This document shows, piece after piece, positions 1-12,741 of a DNA stretch of 64,000 bases. This stretch comes from Diaporthe sp. PMI_573 (lineage: Eukaryota; Ascomycota; Sordariomycetes; Diaporthales; Diaporthaceae). The DNA lies in contig JAJTUP010000014.1 in the NCBI GenBank assembly GCA_021399435.1, positions 930,001 through 994,000 on the forward strand. The letters are read 5' to 3'. Below the pieces are notes generated by a model, which was given only the letters and a program-made list of their open reading frames with translations, was not told where the DNA came from and made no database searches. The position numbers and the translations under genes are program-made. Every line of letters starts with the position of its first letter. The first letter of the stretch is position 1.

Positions 1-993
1 GAAACCTTATCTGTCGCCGAGAATCGTCTTGAACATGGGACGAATCTCTATTACGCAGAGAGCAGAGGCCGTGAAACATCAAGCGCCCCATCGGCCGCAT
101 GGGGGGCGACGGGCCCGGCACGAGGACCAGAACGCGCTGCAGGTTTTGCAGCGCCTACCTGGTACCTCGGACGCAGGTGCCGGTTTACAAAGTTCGACTC
201 CTTGGCGCAGATCAGGAACCACAGCGGTCGGCACCAGACATCCATCGTCACCAGAGGCCGATCAGGATGGGCGATGCATTAGCGGCGGCAATCCTTGAAA
301 CGTAACCACTGCCAGTCGCATTCATCGGACCGGCTGCGATTCGTGGGCATGCGCATCTGTTTAAAATGATCTTCTCAGAACAACTGGGGAAATCGCAAGC
401 TTTCCTTATTCGGTCTGCCCTCGCCCTGGGTCAGGCTAAGCCGCAGCGGGATGGACGCTAGTCTGGCATCTATTAGGTGCCGAGGTGCACAGTGGTAGGC
501 CTGTGAACCTTCTTTTTGGGCAGCCGTGAGCATTTTCCGCCAAATCGGGAACATTCCGCCCCTGCCACCCAAAGGAGTCGCTGGATTCATACATATCGCG
601 AGGCGCTATAGGCAATCTGAAGATTCCAAGTTTGCGAAATAAAGCTCGTTGGGTGCAGGGTGCCTCCTTGCTCGCAAACCATCTCGAGTGCGGAATGCAA
701 CACACGCGCGCTCAAGAATTCGGAAGACGGCACGTTTCTTACTGAGTCTGATGTCCAAAGCTTCTTTCACCATGGGCGCTGTTCCAACTGTATATATGGG
801 GGAGGGCCATGCGAATATAGGTTGCGATGGTGCCCATCCCATTTCTGTCACGTCAGCCTCGTTCGTCACTTAACCACTCCCTCTCCCATACTTTACTTGT
901 TAAGCCGCCTCTCCTTGTACCCGTCCTTCTCTCCGATCCCACGGTTGCACCTCTCGGTCCGCGGTTCCAGGCGAACCAGCACATACGCACCCG
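1..993. other. Intergenic, no gene seen
   Basis: Only short overlapping open frames without family features occur here. The last 200 bases are the likely promoter of the CE5 esterase; a TATATATG stretch lies near 791, about 200 bases upstream of its ATG, and CT-rich sequence follows from about 870. Confidence 0.6.
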
Positions 994-1889
994 ATGATCA
1001 CACCGTTACTCCTCGCCGGCCTCGCCGCCGCGGCCACGGCCCAGATCACGAACTCGAGCTCGCAGGCATGCGTCTCGGGCAACGCGGTGCACATGATCGT
1101 TGCGAGGGCCTCCCTCGAGCCACCGGGTTTCGGCATCCTCCAGAACATCTCGACTCGCGTGATAGAACAGCTCCCCGGTTCCAACGCCGAGGCCGTGGTG
1201 TACCCGGCGACGCTGGACGGCTACCAGAACTCGGAGGGCCAGGGCGTTGCGGCCATGACGCAGCTGGTCAACAGCTACGCACAGGCGTGCCCTAACAGCA
1301 AGATGGTCCTCATGGGGTACTCGCAAGGCGCGCAGGTCACGGCGGACACAGTCTGTGGCTCGACTATTAGCGGGTTTGCCCAGACGCAGGCGATATCGAC
1401 GGCTCTTACAGACAAGGTTGCTGCGATCATGTTGATGGGCGACCCCACGCACGTCGTCAACCAACCATTTGATCAGGGAACTGCGACGAAGAATGGGGTG
1501 AGTCACCGAGGTCCAGCAGTGGAAGATCTTTAAAATCTCCAAACGGCAGTGTGAATGATGACTGACCCGCAGTTGCATAGGTCTTCCCTCGCACCGACAG
1601 TTCCGGCTGTGCCGCAGTGACAAACAAGATGGTCTCGTTCTGCAACTCGGGCGACACGTTCTGCGACTCAGGCCAGAACATCACGGTGCATCTCTCGTAC
1701 GTCCAGGATAACGGGACGTCGGCGGTCGACTTCATCACCCAGAAAGTCAAGGGAGGGTCCGGCAGCAGCAACAGCTCGGCCTCCACATCCGGTTCAAGGA
1801 CCGTGACGATCAATGCCGCGTCGCGAGCGGTAGCAGCCCCGGCCGGCTTCGCTATGTTGGCGGGAGCCGCGAGGATGCTGGCAGCTTGA
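994..1889 (+). CDS. Secreted CE5 esterase (cutinase / acetylxylan esterase family)
   Basis: Two exons, 994-1497 and 1581-1889, with a phase-0 intron (GTGAGT...TAG), giving 270 residues. The protein starts with a signal peptide (MITPLLLAGLAAAATAQ). It has the GYSQGAQ nucleophile elbow with the catalytic Ser, then a Cys-rich segment (FCNSGDTFCDSG) that in this family carries the catalytic Asp, followed by the His in ITVHLSY. This is the Ser-Asp-His order of CE5 (PF01083). These enzymes hydrolyse cutin or acetyl esters on xylan outside the cell. After the catalytic domain come a Ser/Gly-rich stretch and a C-terminal run of small hydrophobic residues ending in MLAA. That could be a GPI-anchor signal, which would tether the enzyme to the wall. 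Sequence alone does not separate cutinase from acetylxylan esterase. Confidence 0.9.
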
Positions 1890-3446
1890 AGACCAGGGAT
1901 GGCGATGCCGGCCTCTATGGGGTGGTAGGACTGTCATACTATGGCGAAGGCCTATCAAGACCGAGGCCACTGCTGATGACAGAATCACATTAATACTCTG
2001 GCTGAGTTCGGTGACTGTGTGCCAGTGCACCATACTCGACACGTATATATGGATATTTTGGCAGCCACCACGTCTGGACGCATGGATCGGGCTTGCTCTG
2101 CTTGTTTCACTGTACATACGTATCGGCATATTGCACAGCCAAGCATGATTTAGATTTGCATTTTGACCAGAACATACGCTCCACGATGTACATATAAACA
2201 TATCCTCGTCAAAGGTGCAATGCTGCCAAAGTTAGTTGAGATGCATCACCAATCTCACTGATAATGCCGTCGTCTCACCGCGGCTTCTCGATCTCACGCT
2301 CATATTGGCATTCAGAAAGCCTGAAATGATCTCGTAGAAGAGTGTAGGGCTCAGTAATAAATGGGTCACCTTGTCTGTCAAGGAAGAGGAAGCAAATATG
2401 ACTGGGGAGGAGAGGGTCCCCTTGCCCTCCTAAGCAAGTCCAACGGAGGACCGCGAATTACGCTACATCGTAGGTAGTCCAAATCATGTATTCCACAGTT
2501 TTGACTTCTAAATTAAAGCTTCTGTTCGTGAGCTTCTCACCGGTGAGTTGCGCCTGGATTGCTGTATTGGGACCCAGCAACTGATCATGTCCTATCACCA
2601 CTGCAAAGTGGCGGATGCCTGGGGAAATAGATTCGCATAGCTGGCCGACCTCGTCGAATCAGATGACGCGTCTACCTCTCCGCGTCCACAGTGGACAATA
2701 TCGCCGATTCGGATATCGCGAGTCGTGACCCGGCGCTATGGGACAGCTAAATTCTGACAAGGTAGCAGAGCCACATGGCGCATCAGAGTTCATAGGTCCC
2801 TCGGATGGCACTGGTTGAATCTCGACCTGGATGCGAGGGGCAGGAACATGCTGCATGTGTGTGACATCAACCCGAGAAATGGGGACCCCTCTGCCAGCTT
2901 TGCCAATACGATCCGCGGATATGGGATGAACACTCAAGGATGCTCCAAGAATTGGGGGGAAAACACCCGCTTGTGTCTGCCCATCATGTCAGGAACGCCG
3001 CGGAGTCACCGCAACACCGCCGGTTAGGTTAGCTGGGTTAGGTCAAGTCTTGTTGAAACCCCCTCTGCCAAGTCGTGCCGTTGTGACTCTAGCCATGAAA
3101 TTTGTGGGGGAATACAGGGCTTGACAGGGAAGCCCAGGTCTTTGCGGGGTTAGGCGTGGATTAGACTTGGAGAGAACCATCATGGTGGATCCACTGCGGG
3201 TCAAGCTTGTCGGGCAGTCGGGGTAACGATGGCTTAGACTGGGGAAGCAAGATTAAAGAAATCAAAATCCGTCGGGAGAAATGTAATTTGAACCAGTCAC
3301 GTTGTTTTCCGGTTGCTTCTCTTGCGGATATGTAGGAGAGTATAATAAGTTGGCTCGGATGTCCTTTTTGTTCATCTGTGGATCCCTTCTTGTCTTTTAC
3401 GTGGACGCATCATTCACCTGTTTGGGCTACAGTTGACGATACTATC
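1890..3446. other. Intergenic, no gene seen
   Basis: About 1.5 kb without a credible gene. Short frames on both strands lack domains or splice structure. The 3' part is the promoter side of the GH92 gene. Confidence 0.6.
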
Positions 3447-6040
3447 ATGTTTCGCGTAAACAGGGTTGTAGCAAGCTTGCTGCTGGCTGCTACATGCACC
3501 AGTGGTGCCGACACCGTGCAAGACTTCACTCAGCACGTGAATCTCTTCATCGGCACCGAGGGTCCGATTCCTGGTCTTGCTTGGAACGCCGGCAACGTCT
3601 TTCCGGGAGCATCTTTGCCGTTCGGCGCGGCCAAGGTGGGTATCGACACAACCAGGTAAGCTGTTCCTCTCCTATGCCTCTGACAGCTATGCTTACTCGT
3701 GGGACCAAGGTTCAACTACTCGTTCTCCGCCAACGCGGGATACACGCCTGATGGCAACGTTACTGGCATTTCACTCCTGCACGTGAGCGGAACGGGAGGG
3801 GCGCCCACCTACGGCTTGATCCCCCAGATGCCGCTTACGACACTCGAGAACGTAAACCTGTTCGACAACCTCACGTATATGCAACCACGTGTGGTCAAGG
3901 ACGAGGCTCAAGTCGGGTACTACAAAACGCAGCTGCAGAATGGAGTGACGGCCGAGATTAGTGCCAGTATGCACGCTGGCATTATGAAGTACCAATTCCC
4001 TGAAGACGGCGACGGAAAGTACGTCTTGGTGGATATAAGCCATTTTCTGCCAGGTGTGGGCAAGAAAGAGCAGCAATACAGCAACGGATACCTCGAGCGC
4101 AGCGAAGATGGAGCTTGGTATTCTGGATACTCCGTCTTCAGGGAAGGATGGGCCTGGGGTACGACTTAAAGATCCCAAGAAAAGAAATAACTTCGCGGAA
4201 TACATGCTGACATTAAAATAGGCGGAGATTTCCGAGTCTACTTCTGTGGCCATTTCGACACCACACCCTCGAAATCCCAGTTATTCTGGGGGAAGAATAC
4301 CGACCCATTCTGGCCAAACACAACAGATGTCAAGCCCAACTTCACAAATGACACATTTCTGAAAGCCGGCGCGGAAAACTACCAATACGGAAATCGTATT
4401 GGAGGGCTATTCGAATTTCCTGGAGATGCTTCCACCGTCACATCAAAAGTGGGAGTTTCATGGATCTCTGCGGACAGAGCTTGTGAATTCCTCGACGAGA
4501 TACCCGAGTGGGATCTCAACGCCACCGCGAAGGCTGCACAGGATAACTGGAATTCCGAGGTCCTCTCGAAGATCAACGTGACCACCACCAATGACACCCA
4601 ACTGCAGATGTTCTACACAGCTTTATATCACTCTCACCTCCTGCCTTCGGACCGAACTGGCGAGAATCCCAACTGGGAGTCTGACGAGCCCTACTATGAC
4701 GATTTCTACACACTCTGGGACACATTCCGAACTCTCCACCCCTTGATCACCCTCATCCTTCCCGATCGCCAAACAGATATGGTCAGGGCTCTGATCGATA
4801 TCTGGCGCCACGAGAGGTTCCTACCTGATGGCCGTAGTCGCAACTACAACGGTAGAGTGCAGGGCGGCTCGAACGCCGACAATGTGCTCGCTGACGCATA
4901 CGTGAAAGGTCTAAAGCAAGGCATCAACTGGGTGGACGGATATAAAGCTATGAAGACAAACGCCGAGGTCCAACCACCCAACAATCTGGATTGGGAAGAT
5001 CTCACGGGAAGCACCAAAGAGGGACGAGGTGCCTTGTCAGATTGGATCAAGTATGGGTATGTCACGCCTGACAAGGGGAGATGCTTGAGTAAGACGGTCG
5101 AGTATGCGTACAATGACTTCTCCGTCTTCCAAGTCGCCCAGGGAGAGGCCCCTGAGGAAGCAGCAAGGTACCTGAACCGCTCAGCGTAAGTATTTTCGTC
5201 TCAGATGCAACATGGATGACATTCTCTTCTAGGCGCTGACACCACTTGAACAGCGGATGGCAAAAGACATGGTCGCACAACACCACGGCACTCAACTTCA
5301 CAGGCTTCCTCGCGCCGACGTACGGCAACGGCACGATCCAACCATATAGCCCCCTGACGTGCGGGCAGTGCAGCTGGAGCGCCATCACCTACGAAGGAGT
5401 ACCGTGGGAGTACGGCATGGGTTTTCACTTCGACATGGAGACGCTGGTGTCGTTCATGGGCGGGCCGGAGACGAGTGAGGCACGCCTAGACACCATGTTT
5501 ATCAAGGGCCTCTCCGAGTCCGAGCAGAACAATAACGACGCGGGGACGACCATCTTCAACCCGGGCAACGAGCCGAGTTTCATGACTCCGTTCCTGTACA
5601 ACTACCTACCTGAGAGGCAGCACAAGTCTGTGCAGAGGTCGCGCGAGGTCGTGGACGAGTACTACACCAACGGCCCTTCGGGAATCCCCGGGAACGACGA
5701 CGCGGGCTCCATGAGCTCGTGGCTCATCTGGAACATGGTCGGGCTGTACCCCGTTGCTGCCCAGCCTCTTTACCTGATCTTGGCGCCGTGGTTCGAGGAC
5801 ATCAGTATCACCTTGGGTGACTCGGGAGGTGTGGTCCGTGTTTTGGCCCAGGGGCTGGAGAGTGGGCCGTATGTCCAGGAGCTCAAGGTCAATGGACAAG
5901 TGTGGACCAAGAGTTGGATCAGCCACAGCGAGCTCACTGGTAACGGTACAGGAAGCTTGTTGGAATTCCAGCTTGGTCCAGAGCAAACGATGTGGGATAC
6001 GGGCGATATACCGCCTAGCCCGGGACACCTGCTGCTATGA
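3447..6040 (+). CDS. Secreted GH92 alpha-1,2-mannosidase
   Basis: Four exons: 3447-3655, 3710-4158, 4222-5185 and 5254-6040, giving 802 residues, normal for GH92. The first 20 or so residues (MFRVNRVVASLLLAATCTSG) are a signal peptide. An in-frame ATG at 3378 would bury that signal, so 3447 is preferred. GH92 hallmarks are visible: VFPGASLPFGAAKVGID near the N-terminus, HVSGTGG, and near the C-terminus GNDDAGSMSSWLIWNMVGLY, the signature loop with the conserved acidic residues. GH92 enzymes are Ca-dependent inverting exo-alpha-mannosidases that trim mannose from N- or O-glycans. Secretion suggests use of external mannoproteins. It stands alone, downstream of another secreted hydrolase on the same strand. 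Confidence 0.94.
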
Positions 6041-8222
6041 TTTATATCAATTGATACCCAGGTAGCTTGCAGATCCTCGAGAAATTAATTAGGTTCTTGA
6101 AACCGCTCTCGAATGCATCGTGAGAATGAAAATTAATACGACAACTTTATTACGTACTGCTTTGTCACCGAATTGAAGTGAGAGGATAAGTTCAGAGCCA
6201 AGAAAACCATCGTCGATTGTGCCGCGGAAATTTCCATGTAGGAAATGCTGACCACGCATCGTCCGAGGCTGTTGGGATTCAGCCGCCATGATCCAATAGG
6301 AACAGAGGAAACCAGCGAAGTAACTACAGAGCTTTATCTGATGCACTGTTATACAATGCTACTCTCTCAAGGTCGTAGGTCGTAGTTAGAGCACAAGTCT
6401 TTTTGGGAGGGAGTCTTCTGCGTGGCCCGTCGACCTTTGCGATTTGGCTCATTTTCTCACTTCAAAATTCACAATCTGTCACCCCAAAGGTCACCAGACC
6501 TGAGAAACGTGAATCTTGTCAACTTCGTGTGACCTCGGGGCTGTGGGTTCGACCAGAAAGAACCCGTGTCTCGGTGCTCGAAGTGAATCAAACGGCGTCG
6601 AGACACTTTCAAGGTGCGACCGGACCAACCCAGGCGGGTCGAGCCTTGGAAATAAACGAAAAGAGAATACATATAAGTGTGGGTAGACAACTGCCATTTT
6701 CACTGGCAGCGGTCACTTGAATATCCCATCGTGGGCGCTCTGCCTGTGGAATTCACTTGCGAGCTATCAGAATGTAGGATACGTAAAGCTCACAATTTTC
6801 TCAAACACCACTGACTTTTTTCCTTCTTCCGTCTTTTCTTACTCATCTGACTACGAGGTTCTGAAAAAGCACACCGAACCCATGTACAATATACGCTAAT
6901 TCTTAAGAGTTGCGAAACGCTATCATGTGGTTTCGGACGTCGTTACATTGTTTTGTGAATCAGTGTACCTCTTGAATGGCCACTTCGAGATGTTCATTAT
7001 GTTATAAGTTGGTTACACCTGTACCTTTCGGTTGCCAAGATACTACGGTATGGCTGCATGCCAAACACTTGACCAAAGCTTAGCAGATTGTCACGAAGAG
7101 TCATCCTAGGTGATGTTATCGTAAAGGAGGGTGTCCCAAAAGGGGCAGGAAGCCTTTTTTCTAGATTGTCCCATAGGAGGTTTCCCTGGGTTATTCGTAG
7201 GATATCCATCTCAATAGGCCAATCACGTTAATAATATCAATCACATTTCTTCATCAGCCCCAGAAAGTTCCTGATTCCGGCTAGAAAGCAACCTAAGTCG
7301 TGTTTAAAGCTTCGGCTGGGACTGTTCGCTCCGCCAGGCGATGCCCGAGGTGCTAATATACAATAGATGGTGGTAGACTTGCTCGTTGAACTTAAAGTCT
7401 ATTTCCGTGGTTATTCATGGCAAGGCTGTCAGACCATGCATCCACAGCTGTTTGAAGCACTGGAGCGCGGTTGACTTACCGGGTGGGTTTCAGATGCGTG
7501 CACTGGGTCGACTTCTATTGTGGTGTCAGTCTTGCAGCCGCGACAGGCCGAATAATTGTATTCAAATGGTCTTAAGGGACAAGGCTGTACTGCTTGGTGT
7601 CTCAGATAGCAGATAAAGATCTTTCTGGGATATGGCGGCTTCATATTGTCTATTTTGGGCAATTTGAAGGCATGAGTCACATAGCGAAGGCACTTTGACG
7701 GTACTTGATGGTATCAGACTAGGCTAAGCTTGTGCCTCGTGATAGCTTTGACCTTGACGGGTTGACAGCTTGTTAATAGTATCGGCGCAAATAGCGGCGG
7801 AGACTAGGCACGGCTTAATACTAAGACTTGTAGTGCAAAATGGTGGCTTCTAAGGGAATGCTAATTTATAAAAGATTAGAAAGTTACTGTCTAAAGCCTT
7901 GTATCGTAAATCTTACTGTAATCATCTATTAACATAGAATAGTGCTTTATAGCTACCATGTTCTAAAATTTAGTCTAATGTCTGTGCCAGCTTGGAGTAC
8001 GATACGCCTCAGAAAATGCTTCAGCTAATTCAACTTTGCACACGTCGTCTGCATTAGCTGGTTAACCATTTACTAGAGTTGAACACGCACCCTTTTAGGG
8101 TTTGCCTCTTCTAATTTCTACTCTGCAGAACATCAAATATACCTCTCTTGTCACACAAGCAGCGCATCAAAGCTTCTCGTTGATCACTTTCAGAACAACC
8201 CGGCTCTAACTGACTATAGATC
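6041..8222. other. Intergenic with AT-rich decayed sequence
   Basis: No gene supported in 2.2 kb. From about 7690 to 8010 the sequence becomes AT-rich with many TA steps (around TTTATAAAAGATTAG and TTTATAGCTACC), like RIP-mutated repeat remains in Pezizomycotina. It marks the left edge of the accessory island. Confidence 0.5.
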
Positions 8223-9576
8223 ATGGCCATGCCCTCAGTTGACTCCTTTTTGCGGGAGTGGCTACTCGAGCAACAACAGCGAGACGAAAGGGTTCTCCAC
8301 GGCGATCTCCAGTTGCAGCATCGACGACCAATTGTACAGGTCCAAAGAGTACACGATATCGGAAATGATAGCCCAGGGCACGGTGACTACGACAACCCCT
8401 TTCAAACAATGTGCGTTGCCTGTTTCGACGTCTTAAGCCACCAAGATGCGCACCGCGGCCAGTGTGGCCACCAATGGTGTCGAACCTGTCTCGTCAACCG
8501 CTACGAATCGGCCGCCAACAGCACGCACCTGTTCCCGGCACAGTGTTGTAATGTGCCCATTCTTCCCGACAACCATGCCCCCATCAACCCAGAGACCTGG
8601 GCCCGTTATTTTGAGCATAAGGAAGAGGTCGAGACGCCGAACCCGACATACTGCTCCAAGCGCGAGTGCAGCAGATTTATATCGCTGCAAAATATCAACG
8701 AGGGGCAGGCAAGATGTATCTGTGGTCACATTACCTGCGCGGACTGCAAGGCTGAATGGCACACCGGCAAGTGTGTTGTGGACGCGTCAACGGAACATTT
8801 CCTCAACTTGGCCCGCAGGGAACACTGGCAGAGATGCGTTCAATGTAGGGCAATGATTGAAAGGATTGATGGCTGTAACGAAATTAGTATGTGCAACACA
8901 TCTTGTCAACGCGGCGGTCTTTGGTTTGAAGCCTCTACTAACGAAGCTCATCACAGTGTGCAGCCACTGCGGAACCGTGTTCTGCTATGAGTGTGGCAGT
9001 CGGTGGAAGACTTGTTTGTGCCCTCAGTTTGGGCGCCCGGAACGTGCCAACTTGCCATGGACTGAGGAGGCTGTGCAGATTGGCCCCCTCAACGTAGGCC
9101 ATCTCCTTTCGGAGGAGGATGAAGCCCCGGATGATTTACCTGATCTTATCCTGCCCGACGACTTCCCTCGGTTTTCCGCTGGGCTGTCTGACAGTCCTGT
9201 TGAGGCCGACGATGATTCCGAGCCTGCAAATTATCCCCCAAGACCAAGCCCTGCCAACGCCGCTCGTATTAGTCTTCCTCCACAGTCTGTCGGGTTCCCT
9301 GAGAGGATGGATTCTATCGATGACACAGCCCCAGCGGCTACGAGAACTTTCCGTCTTACCTTGCGGGGATCATCGAATCCTCCAAGGCAGAGGATGCGAC
9401 CGACTGAGCCCGAGGGTCGCCCTGGACGCACGTTGCCGGCCAATTCAACCAGTGATTCGCACATTTGGCAACGACTTGATGGTAGCGGAAGATGCTGGAA
9501 CTGCCACAGATTCATGCCATCCTACCTGTTCCAGTGCAGAGTCTGCGAAACCCTGTCCTGTGGGGATTGCAGGTAA
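8223..9576 (+). CDS. RBR-type (RING-IBR-RING2) E3 ubiquitin ligase, copy 1
   Basis: Exons 8223-8886 and 8957-9576, 427 residues. RING1 lies at about 64-109 (CVACFDV...CGHQWCRTC...CC). The IBR is at about 143-196, with CICGHITCADCKAEWHTGKC. RING2 begins at CVQCRAMIERIDGCNEI and continues after the intron with MCSHCGTVFCYECGSRW. RBR ligases receive ubiquitin from E2 on a RING2 Cys before transfer; by position this is Cys218 (DGC). Most relatives have His two residues later (GCNH); here it is Glu220. A Pro/Ser-rich linker leads to a C-terminal Cys cluster (CWNCHRFM...CRVC...CGDC). The stop codon overlaps a good donor-like sequence (AGGTAAGA), so a further small exon cannot be excluded. A paralogue lies at 22296-23680. 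Confidence 0.88.
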
Positions 9577-10534
9577 GACGCAGGCGGAACCAAGTAGGTG
9601 GAAAAAGTTCAAGGTTCCACATGAGACATGTTTCTCGAAAAAGGCGATCAGAAGGCATGATCTGAGTTTTCTGTTGACATGGGCGGAGAGAGATGGTGGC
9701 ACCTGGGCAGCAGCGAAGCTATTCTAACCAAGTACGGTAGTCACACCGGATTTGTTCCCATCAAGTCGTGTCTAAACTGAGTCAATTAGCAATTCACCTT
9801 TAATCTACCACAGTGACAGACCTCACCTGCACTTTGTTGAATTGTATGCCAATAGTGCTTATTATTCAGACTATTCTAGCTCTGTGTAAGTGGGCAAGAG
9901 GCCCCCTATATATATTCGAGTTATAGGGATAAAGATATTCCCTATTATTAATACATTAATAATACACTTAGTCTAGAATATTCCAACACACTTGAGTAAG
10001 TTAATGCTCATGAGACGGTCATCACGTCTTGTGGAAGAAGGCCCAAATTTGACTGTAAATAATTATTGGTTTACAAGTACAAGTGCCCGAGTAAGAAATA
10101 GAGGGCAGCCTTACTGCAGATTTGCCTCGACGCGATAAGCTGTGTGGAAGGGCCCAGGGCTTGAGCCCTGCATGCGTTCAACTCCACGGCCATAACACCG
10201 CAGTCCAGCTTCTCCGAGTCCTCTGCCTATTCCTACATGCCCGCTTCCAGTGTCTTTGCTATAAGCGACCGGGACGGGGTCGGCACCAGAAAGGGATGAC
10301 AGAGGAGTACAGGAAAGTGACATCCCGCAGGCTCTCTTAGAATGCAAGGTATCCATACTCATAGAATGACTCCTTAATGCAGGTGCTGCACTCATCTGTG
10401 ACAGGCTTCGCTATGATGTTATTTTTACAAGCTCTGGCACACCATCAACTCAAGTGCTATCTCCAGGGCATAGTACATTCCCGACTTAATCAAGCCTCCA
10501 CCGCGACAAGCGTCCTACTGTGGCAAGAGCAAAT
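9577..10534. other. Intergenic with AT-rich decayed sequence
   Basis: No gene supported. At 9880-10080 the sequence is very AT-rich, with repeated TATTAATA-like runs, consistent with a degenerated repeat. Confidence 0.5.
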
Positions 10535-12403
10535 TTAGGCCTGCCACGCCTTGCAGCTCTCCTGTAGCGGCTTTACAATATTCTCGCAGTACGGCTTCTG
10601 GAACTCGCCGTCGTCCCAGACCCTCAGCCTACCTGAGCAGAATGCCAGACACTGCTCAATCGCCGCCAGGTGGTGGGGCGGCAACCTGTCAGACGTAAGC
10701 TCCAGCCAACGGATGGCGGCGATTCTTCTTGACTCGGGTGTGTCGACGAACTCCATGCCCAGCTTGCCCGCCCACATCTCAAGCGGCTTGTGATGCCAGA
10801 TCTCCAGGAGCAAAATTGCCAGCTCGAGCAGGGCCTCTTTAGGGTTGGGACCTTGGGGGCCTTGGTCCACGGGCGTCTTGTCGGTTCGCTTGTCAATCAC
10901 CTCTTCGACGAAAGGGCCCCAGAATTCACCTTGTTTTGAAAGTAGGAACTGGATGCGTGTGTTCGTCCATGGGAACAGAGACCAGTGTGTCTGTCTTAGC
11001 TGCAGCAATGAGGCTGCGATATCGAGGGCCAGAATCGTTTGTTGCTTTGGAGTCATTCGCGCATCTTCGTCCAGGCAGCCGCGGCGTAAAATCTCCTCCA
11101 GAGTGTGTGATATTGTGACTTGCCGCCGGGCTTCTCTTGTCCCGTCAGCTAACGACAGAGCATCGGACATTAGATGCAGCCTCAGAAGATGGTCATTCTT
11201 TAAAGCGGTCATGGCGGAGTCACAAATATCGTATATGGGGGGCTCCCAGTCCCGGCAACGCGGGCGATGTTCCTCTTGGAGAGTGATGGATATTGTTGGA
11301 ATGGAGAAATCAGCCGTCTTTTTTGGTGTGTGTTGACCGATAAGCCTTCATGTTGGAAGAGTCAGTGAAAGGGAAATGTGTTATTGTCTGGTGGTTCACT
11401 TCAGACAGCACGATGCCACTTACTTTGCCGTCACTGGGCTTTCTTCGGTCGGGTCCATCTCGTAGGCTTTAACAGAGACTTCCTGGAGAGTCTTCTCGAG
11501 CCCCATGAAGAGGCTGAATGTTGTCGGTTCGTCTGCCTTCTTCCCTACCTTCGCCCTAACACGCTGTATCGGCACTCGGTTATCGAGGCGCAGCAACAAG
11601 CCGTGATTGGTCATGCAAGTGCACGAACAACACTTGCACATGGCAGAAAACAGCGTGGATGCCGTTTGTTGGACTTTGCGGAAGTTTAATGCAAGCTTTT
11701 GCGCATCGTGGCCGGGCTCCTTCGCGAAATACTTCTGCTGTGTCTTGAGCCCTTTGATAATAGTTTTCAACGAAAGCCGATCCTCGCGTAACTCTTCGAG
11801 AAGAGTCTTTAGCCTTCCCCTTTCGATCGTGAAGCTTAGCCTTTCTCTAAATGAGAATGTCTTGTTGCAGGGTGTGTTCGCAGCAAGTATAGCCGCAAGA
11901 TCATCCTTTTCTGCCTGTCCACGACCATGAGTGAGTGTCTAATACCGGTGCGATTCGGACTGCGTAGCAGGTCCAGGTCAGGGACGGTTTGTGGGAGCTG
12001 AACTGACATTCGGAAATCGTCTGATGTGGCCTATCTTGGCGACGATCATCTTGAGACACCGCTCATAACGGCTCAAGACCTCCTCAAAAGTATCGTGCAA
12101 GAGGCCGAGATACTCGCGGATCTCCTCGCCGGTCTGTTTATCGCGGAGGACGGCCACGCATTGTTCCTCCGTCAGATCGATCCGGCCTTCCAACTGCGCG
12201 ACCTGTGCTTCGCGGAGGAGCTCGAGGATCTGCAGATAGAAGAACGTCCTCTGGAGCTTGAGCCGGAAGATGAGTGTGTCAAGATGCCCGCGCCACTTGA
12301 CGAACGCAGCGGCCGCACCCTTGCCGGCTTTGTAGTGTTCCAGCGCGGAGATGACGAGCGGTATGACTCCGAGAACGACGCCGCATATCTCGAGCGCAGC
12401 CAT
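10535..12403 (-). CDS. DUF7580 domain protein (fungal, function unknown)
   Basis: Three exons on the minus strand: 12403-12008, 11938-11424 and 11345-10535, giving 573 residues; the phases (0, then 2) agree. The start at 12403 gives MAALEICGVVLGVIPLVISA, the hydrophobic N-terminus typical of this family (ALEHY follows); an upstream alternative start would hide it. The C-terminal half has the family features: SIPTISLQEE, ALDIAASLLQLRQTHW and the LLELAILLLEIWHHKPLE helix, a pattern resembling a degenerate kinase-like fold. DUF7580 proteins are abundant in fungal accessory regions and often lie near NLR-like or C2H2 genes; their biochemical role is not known. The gene diverges from the C2H2 gene at 12742 across 338 bases. 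Confidence 0.85.
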
Positions 12404-12741
12404 TTTTGTTGCTACGGGGAGTGCTTCCCGCCATCCAACCAAGTATCGTGTTACGCTCGAATCGGCAGAGCTGCGCAGCTGAAAGAGGACCCGAAACGAG
12501 GGGCGACTGCCAGGAACTCATATTTCCTGCAGCAGGCCCGGTCTGGTTAGACCCATCCGTTCAGCTGTGATGGCCTGTCGCCAGTGGGACCATGGCTGGC
12601 GCGGTGGTAGGAATGATCCGCCCCGCACGCTCCGATCTGGGTCTGCAGACCAATTAGCTGCAAGCCGGAGAGGCAGTTGACGCCGACGTCTTGTTCCAGT
12701 CTTATCACGGTGCATCGTTGATATCGTGGCGATGACATGAC
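12404..12741. promoter_or_regulatory. Shared divergent promoter region
   Basis: 338 bases separate the start codons of the DUF7580 gene (minus) and the C2H2 gene (plus). Both must be driven from here, so coordinated expression is possible. No individual operator could be assigned. Confidence 0.5.
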
